Of a DNA stretch of 64,000 bases, positions 18,643 through 27,314 are shown one piece after another. Source of the stretch: Flavivirga jejuensis (GTDB taxonomy: Bacteria > Bacteroidota > Bacteroidia > Flavobacteriales > Flavobacteriaceae); assembly GCF_030540765.1 (NCBI RefSeq), contig NZ_JAUOEL010000001.1, positions 1,211,056-1,275,055 on the forward strand. Reading direction: 5' to 3'. Position 1 is the stretch's first letter, and each line of letters begins with the position of its first letter. A program made the position numbers and the translations under genes. The notes below the pieces were generated by a model that worked only from the letters and a program-made list of their open reading frames with translations, did no database searches and was not told the origin of the DNA.

Positions 18643-19779
18643 ATGCCAGATATGAAAGTTCAACAAATATCCCTACAGGAGGATGATTGGCTAGAAAGTA
18701 TTTCTATTTTAAATATAGAAGTCAATATATTTTTACTCTTTGTTTCCCCAGATTTTAATTCTAAAAGGGAGGTACTAGGCTTTATAAATAATAGGTATCC
18801 AGAAGCAACTATAATAGGATGTTCTACAGCAGGAGAAATATCGGATGTTACTGTAAAAGACAAAACAATATCATTAACAGCATTACAATTAGATAAAGTT
18901 ACCAGTAAAAAAGCATCAATCGAAATTCTAGATATGAATTGTAGCTACAAATCTGGAGAATACTTGGCAAAAAATCTTTATAATAAGGATTTGAGGCATG
19001 TATTGGTTTTAAGTGATGGACTTAATGTTAATGGTGCCGATTTAGTTTCAGGATTACAATCGGTAATTCCTAATGTGAGTATTACAGGAGGATTAGCTGC
19101 CGATGGTTCTAACTTTAATAAAACATTTGTAATTAATAATAATGAAATAGTTGATAAAACTATTATCGCCTTAGGTTTTTATGGAGACAATCTAAAAGTT
19201 GGTTTTAGCTCAAAAGGAGGATGGGATAGTTTTGGTATAGAACGATTGGTGACAAAATCTGATAAAAATGTTCTTTATGAATTAGATGGTTTACCAGCCT
19301 TAGAATTATATAAATCCTTTTTAGGAAAACAAGCCGATAATTTACCAAGTTCAGGGTTGTTATTTCCTTTAAATATGCGTGAAGACGAAGACTCGATACC
19401 AGTAGTTAGAACTATTTTAGCTGTAAACGAAGCAGATCAAAGTTTAATATTTGCAGGGAATATTCCTGAAGGTTCTTATGTGCGTTTAATGAAAGCAAAT
19501 ATTGATAGGTTAATAGATGGCGCTGCAGATTCTGCGATTGAAGCTAATAAAGAACAAGAAGAGAGCTCCGAATTAGCTATTCTTATTAGTTGTGTAGGAC
19601 GTCGTTTAGTTTTAAAACAACTGGTAGAAGAAGAAGTTGAAGCAGTAAGAGAAATTATAGGAGAGAAACCTAGTATTACAGGTTTTTATTCATACGGAGA
19701 AATTGCTCCTTTTGGAGAATTTTCGCCTTGTGAATTGCATAATCAGACGATGACTATTACAACACTTTCAGAATGTTAA
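18643..19779 (+). CDS. FIST-domain sensory protein
   Basis: This 378-residue protein contains the FIST_N hallmark IIGCSTAGEISD (about 57-68) and GGLAADGSNF, and the FIST_C hallmarks LLISCVGRR-like (ILISCVGRRLVL) and GFYSYGEIAPFGEF. FIST domains are proposed ligand sensors, perhaps for amino acids, that usually pair with signalling output domains. No signal peptide or membrane segment is present, so it should be cytoplasmic. Its stop overlaps the start of the histidine kinase by 7 bp (ATGTTAA), which strongly suggests coupled translation and a joint function. Confidence 0.9.
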   Translation: MPDMKVQQISLQEDDWLESISILNIEVNIFLLFVSPDFNSKREVLGFINNRYPEATIIGCSTAGEISDVTVKDKTISLTALQLDKVTSKKASIEILDMNCSYKSGEYLAKNLYNKDLRHVLVLSDGLNVNGADLVSGLQSVIPNVSITGGLAADGSNFNKTFVINNNEIVDKTIIALGFYGDNLKVGFSSKGGWDSFGIERLVTKSDKNVLYELDGLPALELYKSFLGKQADNLPSSGLLFPLNMREDEDSIPVVRTILAVNEADQSLIFAGNIPEGSYVRLMKANIDRLIDGAADSAIEANKEQEESSELAILISCVGRRLVLKQLVEEEVEAVREIIGEKPSITGFYSYGEIAPFGEFSPCELHNQTMTITTLSEC

Positions 19780-21512
19780 ACAAAGACCACCATAGACTAT
19801 TAAAACGTCAGCTTAAAAAGGCAGGATTAGATGGTTGTGAGAACCCAGAATTTGTTCAATTCTTTAATATGGTTAACGAGGCTTATAAAAGTTTTGATAA
19901 AGATGTAAATCACATTGAAAATATTCTTGAAGAAAGTTCTAGAGAATTATTTGTGGCCAATCAAAGGTTAATAAAAGAAAGGGATCATACCAACACAAAA
20001 TTAGAAAATATTGTTGATAATATTGGAGGTGTTCTTTTTGAGACAGATCTGGATGGAAACTTTACCTTTTTAAATAATGCGTGGACAGAATATTCAGGAA
20101 TTCCTATTGATAATGCCGTAGGAAAAAGTTTTAGACACTTTTTAGATGGAGTGAATATAGATGGCTTTAAACGATTTGATGATTTGTTTTCTAGGAAAAA
20201 AGAATATATCAAATTCATATTTAAGCATGAGAAAAATGGTGAATTAATGTGGTTTGAGGCAAAATCAAAACTCTTTAAAGATTCTAAAGGGAACTCCATT
20301 GGTTTTATAGGTACAATTATAGATATAACTAATCTAAAAGAGGCAGAAATAGAATTACAGAAAGCAAGTAAATCTAAAGACGAATTTTTATCTACAATGT
20401 CTCATGAAATTAGAACACCACTAAATGCAGTTACAGGATTAGCTAATATCCTATTAATGGAAAAGTACTTGCCACACCAATTAGAAAATCTAAAAGCATT
20501 AAAATATTCGGGAGAACATTTATTAGGATTAATAAATGATTTGTTAGATTTTGATAAAATAAAATCGGGGAAACTAAAACTTATAGAGAAAGATTTTAGC
20601 TTAAATTATTTTTTAGAAAGTATAAAATCTCATTTTGGTTTAAGAATAGAAAAGAAAGGATTAATTTTCAATGTCATTAAAGAAAATGATGTACCTGATA
20701 ATATTATTGGAGATAAATTAAAATTGACTCAAATAATTAAAAACCTATTGAGTAATTCTTTGAAGTTTACAGAGAATGGGTGTATTAACTTTATTATTAG
20801 CAATTTAGGTGTAAAGGAGAATAAAATAAAGCTTGTTTTTAAAGTAAAAGACACAGGAATAGGGATCTCAAAAAATAGGCAGAAATCTATTTTTGAAAGT
20901 TTTATTCAAGCAAATTCAGAAACTTCTGTAAAATATGGAGGTACAGGTCTTGGCTTATCGATAAGTAAAAAACTGTTAAACCTTCAAGGTAGTGATTTGA
21001 AAGTTGAAAGTGACCTTGGTAAAGGTGCAACATTTTCGTTTGAGATCACCTATAAAGTAAGTAACAGACTTAGTGTTTATGAGCCAGATATGATTAAAAT
21101 GCAACCAGATTATGAACCTATAGACATAAATGTACTAGTTGCAGAGGATAATAAAATGAATGTACTAATACTTAAACGTTTTTTTAATAATTGGGGCATT
21201 ACATATACTATTGCCGAAAATGGTGAAGAAGTATTAGATTTCTTTGAAGAATTCGATTATGATTTAATACTAATGGATTTGCAAATGCCAAAGATAAATG
21301 GATATCAAGCAGCGAAAATTATTAGAAATTCAAAAAATGAAAATAAAGCAAGTGTCCCAATAATTGCTTTAACAGCATTTGCTCAAACAGATGTTAAAAA
21401 GAAAACAGAACAATATAAAATGAATGGATTTATGGGGAAGCCTTTCAATCCAGAAAAATTATACAAATTGCTAAAATCTTATGGTAAGGCTTATAATATA
21501 AAAGCCATATGA
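19773..21512 (+). CDS. soluble PAS hybrid histidine kinase with receiver domain
   Basis: This 579-residue protein has an N-terminal coiled helix (about 30-75) and a PAS domain (about 75-195: ETDLDGNFTFLNNAW; WFEAKSK; GTIIDITNLK). A HisKA dimerisation helix follows with His211 in TMSHEIRTPLNAV, then a HATPase with N box, DTGIGISK and GGTGLGLSI. The C-terminal receiver places Asp502 in LILMDLQMPKINGY. No transmembrane helix is seen. It overlaps the FIST gene, which is probably its sensory partner. A phosphotransfer protein and final regulator must lie elsewhere, since no Hpt or DNA-binding domain is nearby. Confidence 0.92.
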   Translation: MLNKDHHRLLKRQLKKAGLDGCENPEFVQFFNMVNEAYKSFDKDVNHIENILEESSRELFVANQRLIKERDHTNTKLENIVDNIGGVLFETDLDGNFTFLNNAWTEYSGIPIDNAVGKSFRHFLDGVNIDGFKRFDDLFSRKKEYIKFIFKHEKNGELMWFEAKSKLFKDSKGNSIGFIGTIIDITNLKEAEIELQKASKSKDEFLSTMSHEIRTPLNAVTGLANILLMEKYLPHQLENLKALKYSGEHLLGLINDLLDFDKIKSGKLKLIEKDFSLNYFLESIKSHFGLRIEKKGLIFNVIKENDVPDNIIGDKLKLTQIIKNLLSNSLKFTENGCINFIISNLGVKENKIKLVFKVKDTGIGISKNRQKSIFESFIQANSETSVKYGGTGLGLSISKKLLNLQGSDLKVESDLGKGATFSFEITYKVSNRLSVYEPDMIKMQPDYEPIDINVLVAEDNKMNVLILKRFFNNWGITYTIAENGEEVLDFFEEFDYDLILMDLQMPKINGYQAAKIIRNSKNENKASVPIIALTAFAQTDVKKKTEQYKMNGFMGKPFNPEKLYKLLKSYGKAYNIKAI

Positions 21513-21658
21513 TTCTACTTCAATATAGTACCATCAATTAGCCAATAACAAAACTTGTTTTTACTCAGTTGGTATTTAGCTTTTTTTGCTACAAATTTTT
21601 TGTATGTATTTTCTTAATATAATTAGGAATTTATGTTCAGCAGTTTTACTTTAGTTGC

Positions 21659-22930
21659 ATGCAAGAAGATTTTTTACATTACATCTGGAAACATAAAAAA
21701 TTTCAAATAAATCATCTTAAATCAATAACAGAAGAAATAGTTATAATTAATACAGTTGGGCAGCATAATTTAAATGCTGGACCAGATTTTTTTAATGCAC
21801 AAGTCACCATTAATGAACAACTTTGGGCAGGAAATGTAGAGATTCATGTGAAATCATCCGATTGGTTTTTGCATAATCACGAACAAGATAAAGCATATGA
21901 TAATGTTATTTTACATGTGGTTTGGGAACACGACACAGATATTTTTAGAAAAGATAATACAGTAATACCTACTCTAGAGTTAAAAAAGTTTGTTAAAAAA
22001 GATGTTTTAAATAATTATAAAAAACTATTTACTAAACAAAGTAAATGGATTAACTGCGAACATAGTTTTACAGGTATTGATGATTTTGTTTTAAACAATT
22101 GGTTAGAACGGTTGTACTTAGAGCGTTTGGTACGAAAAACTAAGACAATACAAAGGCTTCTAAAAGAATCAAAAAATGATTGGGAAGCAGTACTATTTAA
22201 AATGTTAGCTAAAAATTTCGGACTAAAAGTAAACGGGGATTCATTTTTTAGTATGGCACAATCCATTAATTTTTCAATAATTAGAAAATCACAGTCAAAC
22301 CAACAAACTTTAGAAGCACTATTGTTTGGGCAATCTGGGTTGTTAGAACAAGATATTGAAAATGCCTACTATTTAAGTATGATTAAAGAATACCAATTTT
22401 TAAAACAAAAATTTAAATTAGAAAATAACCAAACATTACCATGTCACTTTTTTAGATTGCGTCCATCAAATTTTCCAACAATTAGATTATCTCAATTGGC
22501 TAGTTTATATCATCTGCATCAAAACCTATTTTCAAAGATTATAGAAACAAACAGATTAGACGATTTTTATAAACTATTTAAAATATCAACATCAACGTTT
22601 TGGGAAACGTATTATACCTTTCAAAAAGAATCAAAATCATCTAAAAAAACACTTACCAAATCGTTTATAGATCTATTACTAATCAATACAATCCTTCCTC
22701 TTAAATTCTGTTATGCAAAACAAAAGGGAGAAGCGTGTGAGGTCGATATTATAAAAATTGCGACTTCAATTACCTCAGAAAAAAATAGTATTATTGATGC
22801 ATTTAATAACTTAAAAAAAGTTTCAAAATCGGCATTAGATTCTCAAGCACTCATTCAGCTAAAAACAGAATATTGCGATAAAAATAAATGTTTACAATGT
22901 GCAGTAGGTAATACTTTAATCACTAAATAA
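21659..22930 (+). CDS. DUF2851 family protein
   Basis: This 423-residue protein starts MQEDFLHYIWKHKKFQ and contains GQHNLNAGPDFFNAQVTIN and WAGNVEIHVKSSDW, then HVVWEHD. These segments characterise DUF2851, a conserved Bacteroidota family. The C-terminal end has CDKNKCLQCAVG, a three-cysteine group that could bind metal. The H-x-N-x-GPDF motif and acidic residues are reminiscent of a nuclease-like core, but that is only inference. No membrane segment; probably cytoplasmic. Function is not established. Confidence 0.85.
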   Translation: MQEDFLHYIWKHKKFQINHLKSITEEIVIINTVGQHNLNAGPDFFNAQVTINEQLWAGNVEIHVKSSDWFLHNHEQDKAYDNVILHVVWEHDTDIFRKDNTVIPTLELKKFVKKDVLNNYKKLFTKQSKWINCEHSFTGIDDFVLNNWLERLYLERLVRKTKTIQRLLKESKNDWEAVLFKMLAKNFGLKVNGDSFFSMAQSINFSIIRKSQSNQQTLEALLFGQSGLLEQDIENAYYLSMIKEYQFLKQKFKLENNQTLPCHFFRLRPSNFPTIRLSQLASLYHLHQNLFSKIIETNRLDDFYKLFKISTSTFWETYYTFQKESKSSKKTLTKSFIDLLLINTILPLKFCYAKQKGEACEVDIIKIATSITSEKNSIIDAFNNLKKVSKSALDSQALIQLKTEYCDKNKCLQCAVGNTLITK

Positions 22931-22983
22931 TAATAATTTACTTCCTTATAATTTTTTAAGGTTTAAACTAATTAGTCATTACG

Positions 22984-23150
22984 ATGAAAGAAGTCTCTAA
23001 AATGTATAATTTTATTAAGAAACTGTTTAAGTTTAGTTTTTGGAATTAGTATGGGAGGATTACATTCTCAGTCAAGGCAAAATAAAAGTGAATAGCATCG
23101 TTATTAAAAGACATTTTGCTGAAGAAAGAGGACTTAAGACGACAAAATAA
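22984..23150 (+). pseudogene. possible short gene remnant upstream of pspC
   Basis: An ATG at 22984 opens MKEVSKMYNFIKKLFKFSFWN and stops at 23049. In the next frame from 23043 the text continues as a clean frame (VWEDYILSQGKIKVNSIVIK, ending ERGLKTTK and a stop at 23150). The two could be one small protein broken by a frameshift, or chance. I recognise no family. Confidence 0.25.
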
Positions 23151-23201
23151 ACTAAAGGATAAAATTTAAACAGTTTCTAAATTTTATATTTAAATTGCGG
23201 C

Positions 23202-23429
23202 ATGAACAATATCTACAAATCATTATTATTTTTTCAAAAACATGGCTATTATGTTTGTCAACGTATAGCAGATCGATTTGGTATTAGAGCAAAGGTGGTA
23301 AGAATATCATTTATGTACTTAACGTTTGTAACTGTTGGTTTTGGTTTTGCACTATATTTGTTCTTAGCATTTTGGATAAAAATTAAAGATTTAGTTTATA
23401 CCAAACGCTCATCTGTTTTCGATTTATAA
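23202..23429 (+). CDS. PspC-domain small membrane protein
   Basis: This 75-residue protein is mainly a PspC-type domain: YVCQRIADRFGIRAKVVRIS followed by a membrane segment (FMYLTFVTVGFGFALYLFLA). It starts at an ATG after an A/T-rich leader. PspC proteins act in envelope-stress signalling in enterobacteria. In Flavobacteriia short versions like this one are common and their role is not defined. It lies about 150 bp before the potassium channel gene, separated by an inverted-repeat-bounded segment. Confidence 0.85.
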   Translation: MNNIYKSLLFFQKHGYYVCQRIADRFGIRAKVVRISFMYLTFVTVGFGFALYLFLAFWIKIKDLVYTKRSSVFDL

Positions 23430-23577
23430 TACCAATTTAAGTATGGCATTATATGCCGAAAACAAAGTTGCTTTTTAATTATATTACGCTGTTATTGATT
23501 TGTCATAACTATAGTTAAAGGAAATAGAATGAAAATGAACGAGTTTGAATATGTCATTTTGTACTTAAATTTGGTAT
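23430..23577. repeat. 148-bp segment with near-perfect terminal inverted repeats
   Basis: The left end TACCAATTTAAGTA and the right end TACTTAAATTTGGTA are reverse complements except for one extra T. Between them, GGCAT and ATGTC-like sequences extend the pairing. The segment fills the gap between pspC and the channel gene and resembles a miniature inverted-repeat element. No coding potential. Confidence 0.5.
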
Positions 23578-23582
23578 AGTAT

Positions 23583-24602
23583 ATGAATCCACTTATAAAG
23601 TTTTTTAGAAATAAAATATATACAGCTGTACTTTTGTTGGTACTTATTTTGTTAATAGGTATTACAGGATATAAAATGGTATCGGACTATTCTTGGGTTG
23701 ATGCGTTTTATATGACTGTTATTACCATGACAACTGTTGGTTTTGGAGAGGTGGTTCCTCTTGACGATCAATCAAAAATTTTTACTATATTTTTAATATT
23801 GGCAAGTGTCGTTATTGTAGGTTATGCGCTTTCAGTAATTACAGAGTATATTCTAAGCAAAAACGATTTCGATGAATTAAAACATAAGAAAATGCAAAAA
23901 AAGATAGATGGTTTTAAAAACCATATTGTTATTTGTGGTTACGGGAGAAATGGTAAACAAGCAGCTAGGAAACTTTTAGCATATAACAAGCAATTTGTAG
24001 TTATTGAAAAAGATAAAGAAGCAGAAGAACGTTTGGAAATGGATAATATTTCTTATGTTATTGGTAATGCCAATGAAGATGAAATACTTCTTCAAGCAGG
24101 AATTGATAAAGCTTCCTGTTTAATATCTGCATTACCTAATGATGCTGATAACTTATTTGTGGTGCTTTCAACCAGACAATTAAATAAGTCTATAAATATT
24201 ATTAGTCGGGCGTCTTTAGAAACATCATATAAAAAATTAAAATTAGCGGGAGCCAATAACGTTATTTTACCAGACAAAATAGGAGGGGATCATATGGCTT
24301 CTTTAGTTGTAGTTCCAGGTTTAATGGAATTTGTAGATAACCTTTCTATAGTAGGGAAATCAAATATTAATATAGAAGAAGTTGCTGTTGAAAAGTTATA
24401 TGATACTAAAGAAACTAAAACAATAAAAGATTTGGATCTACGTAAAAAAACAGGTTGTAGCATTATTGGTTATAAAAATGAAAATGGTGAATATCTAGTA
24501 AACCCAGAGGCAGAACTAGAATTAGCATCAAATTCTAAAATTATCGTTTTAGGCAGACCAGAACAAATAGATGCGCTCAATTCTACTTACAATATAAATT
24601 AA
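23583..24602 (+). CDS. two-TM potassium channel with RCK (TrkA-N/TrkA-C) domain
   Basis: This 339-residue protein has TM1 (about 12-32), a pore helix and the selectivity filter TTVGFGEV, then TM2 (about 64-88). A cytoplasmic Rossmann RCK domain follows with NAD-type loop VICGYGRNGKQAARKLL and an acidic strand end (VIEKDKEAEE). The tail (NSKIIVLGRPEQI) matches TrkA-C. It is expected to form a tetrameric, ligand-gated K+ channel in the inner membrane. The order pspC-channel is co-directional, but the repeat-like spacer makes an operon uncertain. Confidence 0.93.
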   Translation: MNPLIKFFRNKIYTAVLLLVLILLIGITGYKMVSDYSWVDAFYMTVITMTTVGFGEVVPLDDQSKIFTIFLILASVVIVGYALSVITEYILSKNDFDELKHKKMQKKIDGFKNHIVICGYGRNGKQAARKLLAYNKQFVVIEKDKEAEERLEMDNISYVIGNANEDEILLQAGIDKASCLISALPNDADNLFVVLSTRQLNKSINIISRASLETSYKKLKLAGANNVILPDKIGGDHMASLVVVPGLMEFVDNLSIVGKSNINIEEVAVEKLYDTKETKTIKDLDLRKKTGCSIIGYKNENGEYLVNPEAELELASNSKIIVLGRPEQIDALNSTYNIN

Positions 24603-24709
24603 AGAATTCTCGATTTTAACAAGCTTTGTTTTAACAAATCATTTTTTTTTAGCATCTTGCTGGTTTTTAGTCCGAATTTTTCAATAAAACTAATTAATGT
24701 AATTTTCTT

Positions 24710-26311
24710 ATGAAGAAATATTTTCTTACAATATTCACTTTGATATCCCCATTTTTAACATTTGCACAAGAAACAGTCGAAAAAGGATTGGATCAACGTA
24801 TTGATGAAGGTTTTAAACCTTTCTCCGATGCTGTTTTTAATACGATTTTCTTTCCTGTTTTTGGAATTCCTTTTGTATTGATTTTATTAGTATTCAGTGC
24901 TTTGTTTTTTACTATATATTTTGGTTTTCCAAATATTAAATATTTTGGAAAAGCCATTAATACCGTAAGAGGTAAATATGATGAAATTGAAGGGGGGCAT
25001 AAAGCGGAAGATACCTCAATGACCATTGATGGTGATATACGTGATACAATAAGAGATGAAAGCCAGGAAGGGGAAGTAAGTCATTTTCAGGCTTTAGCAA
25101 CAGCTGTTTCTGGTACTGTAGGAAACGGGAATATTGCAGGAGTAGCATTAGCAATTGCTTTAGGAGGTCCTGGAGCAACGTTTTGGATGATTATTTGTGG
25201 ACTATTAGGAATGTCTTCTAAATTTGTAGAATGTACACTTGGTGTTCAATATAGAGATGTTGGAGAAGATGGAACGGTTTACGGCGGCCCTATGTATTAT
25301 ATTAGTAAAGGCTTAAAAGAAAAAGGGTTTGCTACGTTAGGAAAGGTTGCAGCTGCATTTTTTGCGATTTTTTGTATTGGAGGATCTTTTGGTGGTGGTA
25401 ATGCTGCACAATCTAATCAAGCAACCATTGTATTAAAAGATTTACTAGGATTGGATAATGCAGGAGCAGGCTTTTGGATAGGTGTTATATTAGCTGTTTT
25501 GGTAGGGATCATTATTATTGGAGGTATTAAAAGGATAGCTTCGGTTACAGAAAAGGTAGTGCCTTTTATGGCAGTTTTTTATCTACTAGCTTGTTTATAT
25601 ATAATTTTTAGCAATTTTTCATTAGTAGACGATGCTATCGGTTTAATCTTTACAGAAGCTTTCAACCCTACAGCAATTGGTGTTGGTAGTCTTATAGGTG
25701 TATTGCTGGTAGGATTTAAACGAGCCGCTTTTTCAAATGAGGCAGGAGCAGGTTCTGCATCCATTGCGCATTCTGCAGTAAAAACAAATTATTCAGCATC
25801 CGAAGGATTAGTAGCATTATTAGAGCCTTTCATTGATACCGTAGTTATTTGTACAATGACAGCTTTAGTTATTATTATATTCAATTTTGGCGGTGCATTT
25901 CAATATGGAGGAGATGGTTTAGGAGCTGTAATGATTGATGGTATTTCTTATGAAGGTGCTGGAATTACATCAAAAGCATTTGCACAATATATACCTTACT
26001 CTAATGTGTTTTTAACAATTGCAGTGGTTCTATTTGCAGTTTCAACAATGATCTCTTGGTCTTATTATGGATTACAATCCTGGAAATTTTTATTCGGTAG
26101 AGGTAAAGCAGCAGATTTAGCTTATAAACTTTTATTTTTATTATTTGTTATCATTGGAGCAGCAGCAAGTATGGGATCTATCTGGCAATTCTCTGATGCT
26201 ATGATTTTTGCAATGATATTCCCTAATATGATTGGGTTATTCTTTTTATTCCCTGTGGTTAAAAAGCAATTAAAAAGATATTTAGGTGCTATAAAAGCAG
26301 CAAAAGCATAA
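24710..26311 (+). CDS. sodium:alanine (AGCS-family) amino-acid symporter
   Basis: This 533-residue polytopic protein has about eleven hydrophobic segments. Its AGCS hallmarks are GTVGNGNIAGVALAIALGGP (about 145), GGPMYYISKGL and FKRAAFSNEAGAGSASIAHS. The family imports alanine or glycine with Na+. An N-terminal segment ending FLTFAQ looks like a cleavable signal followed by an extra soluble stretch, and a charged insertion (about 88-122) precedes the transport motif; such extensions are seen in Bacteroidota members. It ends 9 bp before the helix-hairpin-helix gene, so the two may be co-transcribed. Confidence 0.92.
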   Translation: MKKYFLTIFTLISPFLTFAQETVEKGLDQRIDEGFKPFSDAVFNTIFFPVFGIPFVLILLVFSALFFTIYFGFPNIKYFGKAINTVRGKYDEIEGGHKAEDTSMTIDGDIRDTIRDESQEGEVSHFQALATAVSGTVGNGNIAGVALAIALGGPGATFWMIICGLLGMSSKFVECTLGVQYRDVGEDGTVYGGPMYYISKGLKEKGFATLGKVAAAFFAIFCIGGSFGGGNAAQSNQATIVLKDLLGLDNAGAGFWIGVILAVLVGIIIIGGIKRIASVTEKVVPFMAVFYLLACLYIIFSNFSLVDDAIGLIFTEAFNPTAIGVGSLIGVLLVGFKRAAFSNEAGAGSASIAHSAVKTNYSASEGLVALLEPFIDTVVICTMTALVIIIFNFGGAFQYGGDGLGAVMIDGISYEGAGITSKAFAQYIPYSNVFLTIAVVLFAVSTMISWSYYGLQSWKFLFGRGKAADLAYKLLFLLFVIIGAAASMGSIWQFSDAMIFAMIFPNMIGLFFLFPVVKKQLKRYLGAIKAAKA

Positions 26312-26320
26312 ATAACTTAC

Positions 26321-27199
26321 ATGCAAAATTTTAAATCCCATTTCATGTTTTCTAGAGAACAACGAAATGGGATTTTTTTATTAATAATACTCATTGTAGG
26401 ATTACAATGTGTTTATTTTTTTGTAGACGTTTCATCAGAAAACATTTCAATTAATAAAGAAGAACTTGCAAGGTTTAATAAAGAAATTGATTCATTAAGG
26501 TTAGTGCAATTAGAAAAAAATGAAGTTAAAATATATCCTTTCAACCCTAATTATATCACAGATTTTAAAGGCGCATCATTAGGGATGTCTAATAAAGAAA
26601 TAGACAGATTGCTAGCTTTTAGAAAACAGAATCATTGGATTAATTCAATAAAGCAATTTCAAGAAATTACTAAAATATCAGATTCACTTTTAAATCAAAT
26701 ATCACCATATTTTAAATTTCCAGAATGGGTAACACATCCAAAAACAAAGCAAAAGCCTGTTTTTAGTTATAATAATAAGTCAAAAACCTTTGCTGAAAAA
26801 CGAGACCTAAATAAAGCGACGGCTCAAGATCTACAAAAAGTAAATGGTATTGGAGTCGTTTATGCAGAACGTATTATAAGGTTTAGAAATAAATTTGTTG
26901 GAGGTTTTATTGATGTTATACAACTTCAAGACGTATATGGTTTAAGCCTAGAAGTAATAGAAAGGATAACGAACAATTTTACAGTAAAAACACCAAGGCA
27001 AATTAAAAAGATAAACATTAATAAGGCAACCGTAGATAACTTAGTAAATGTGCAGCATATAGATTATGATTTGGCATATAATATAATTGAACAACGTGAA
27101 TTAAGAGAGGGGTATAAATCTTTAGATGAATTAAAAAAAGTAAAGGACTTTCCACTAAATAAAATCGATATAATTAAATTATATTTGTCCGTCGATTAA
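26321..27199 (+). CDS. membrane-anchored helix-hairpin-helix (ComEA-like) protein
   Basis: This 292-residue protein has one hydrophobic segment near the N-terminus (about 18-34: IFLLIILIVGLQCVYFFVD). Tandem helix-hairpin-helix modules follow: FDKGASLGM-like (DFKGASLGMSNKEIDRLLAF), RDLNKATAQDLQKVNGIGVV and ININKATVDNLVNVQHIDYD. The 'NxATxxxLxxxxGI' pattern resembles ComEA-type DNA-binding HhH domains. It may bind DNA at the cell envelope, for example in natural uptake, but no other competence gene is present. It follows the symporter by 9 bp. Confidence 0.85.
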   Translation: MQNFKSHFMFSREQRNGIFLLIILIVGLQCVYFFVDVSSENISINKEELARFNKEIDSLRLVQLEKNEVKIYPFNPNYITDFKGASLGMSNKEIDRLLAFRKQNHWINSIKQFQEITKISDSLLNQISPYFKFPEWVTHPKTKQKPVFSYNNKSKTFAEKRDLNKATAQDLQKVNGIGVVYAERIIRFRNKFVGGFIDVIQLQDVYGLSLEVIERITNNFTVKTPRQIKKININKATVDNLVNVQHIDYDLAYNIIEQRELREGYKSLDELKKVKDFPLNKIDIIKLYLSVD

Positions 27200-27314
27200 A
27201 AAAAATGCAGCATTTACAAAATGAGTATTAACTTGAAACTAACATTAGTAAAGAAAAAAGTTAATTAGAAACGACAACTAAAAAACTAACCAATAAAAAT
27301 AATAAATTTAATAA

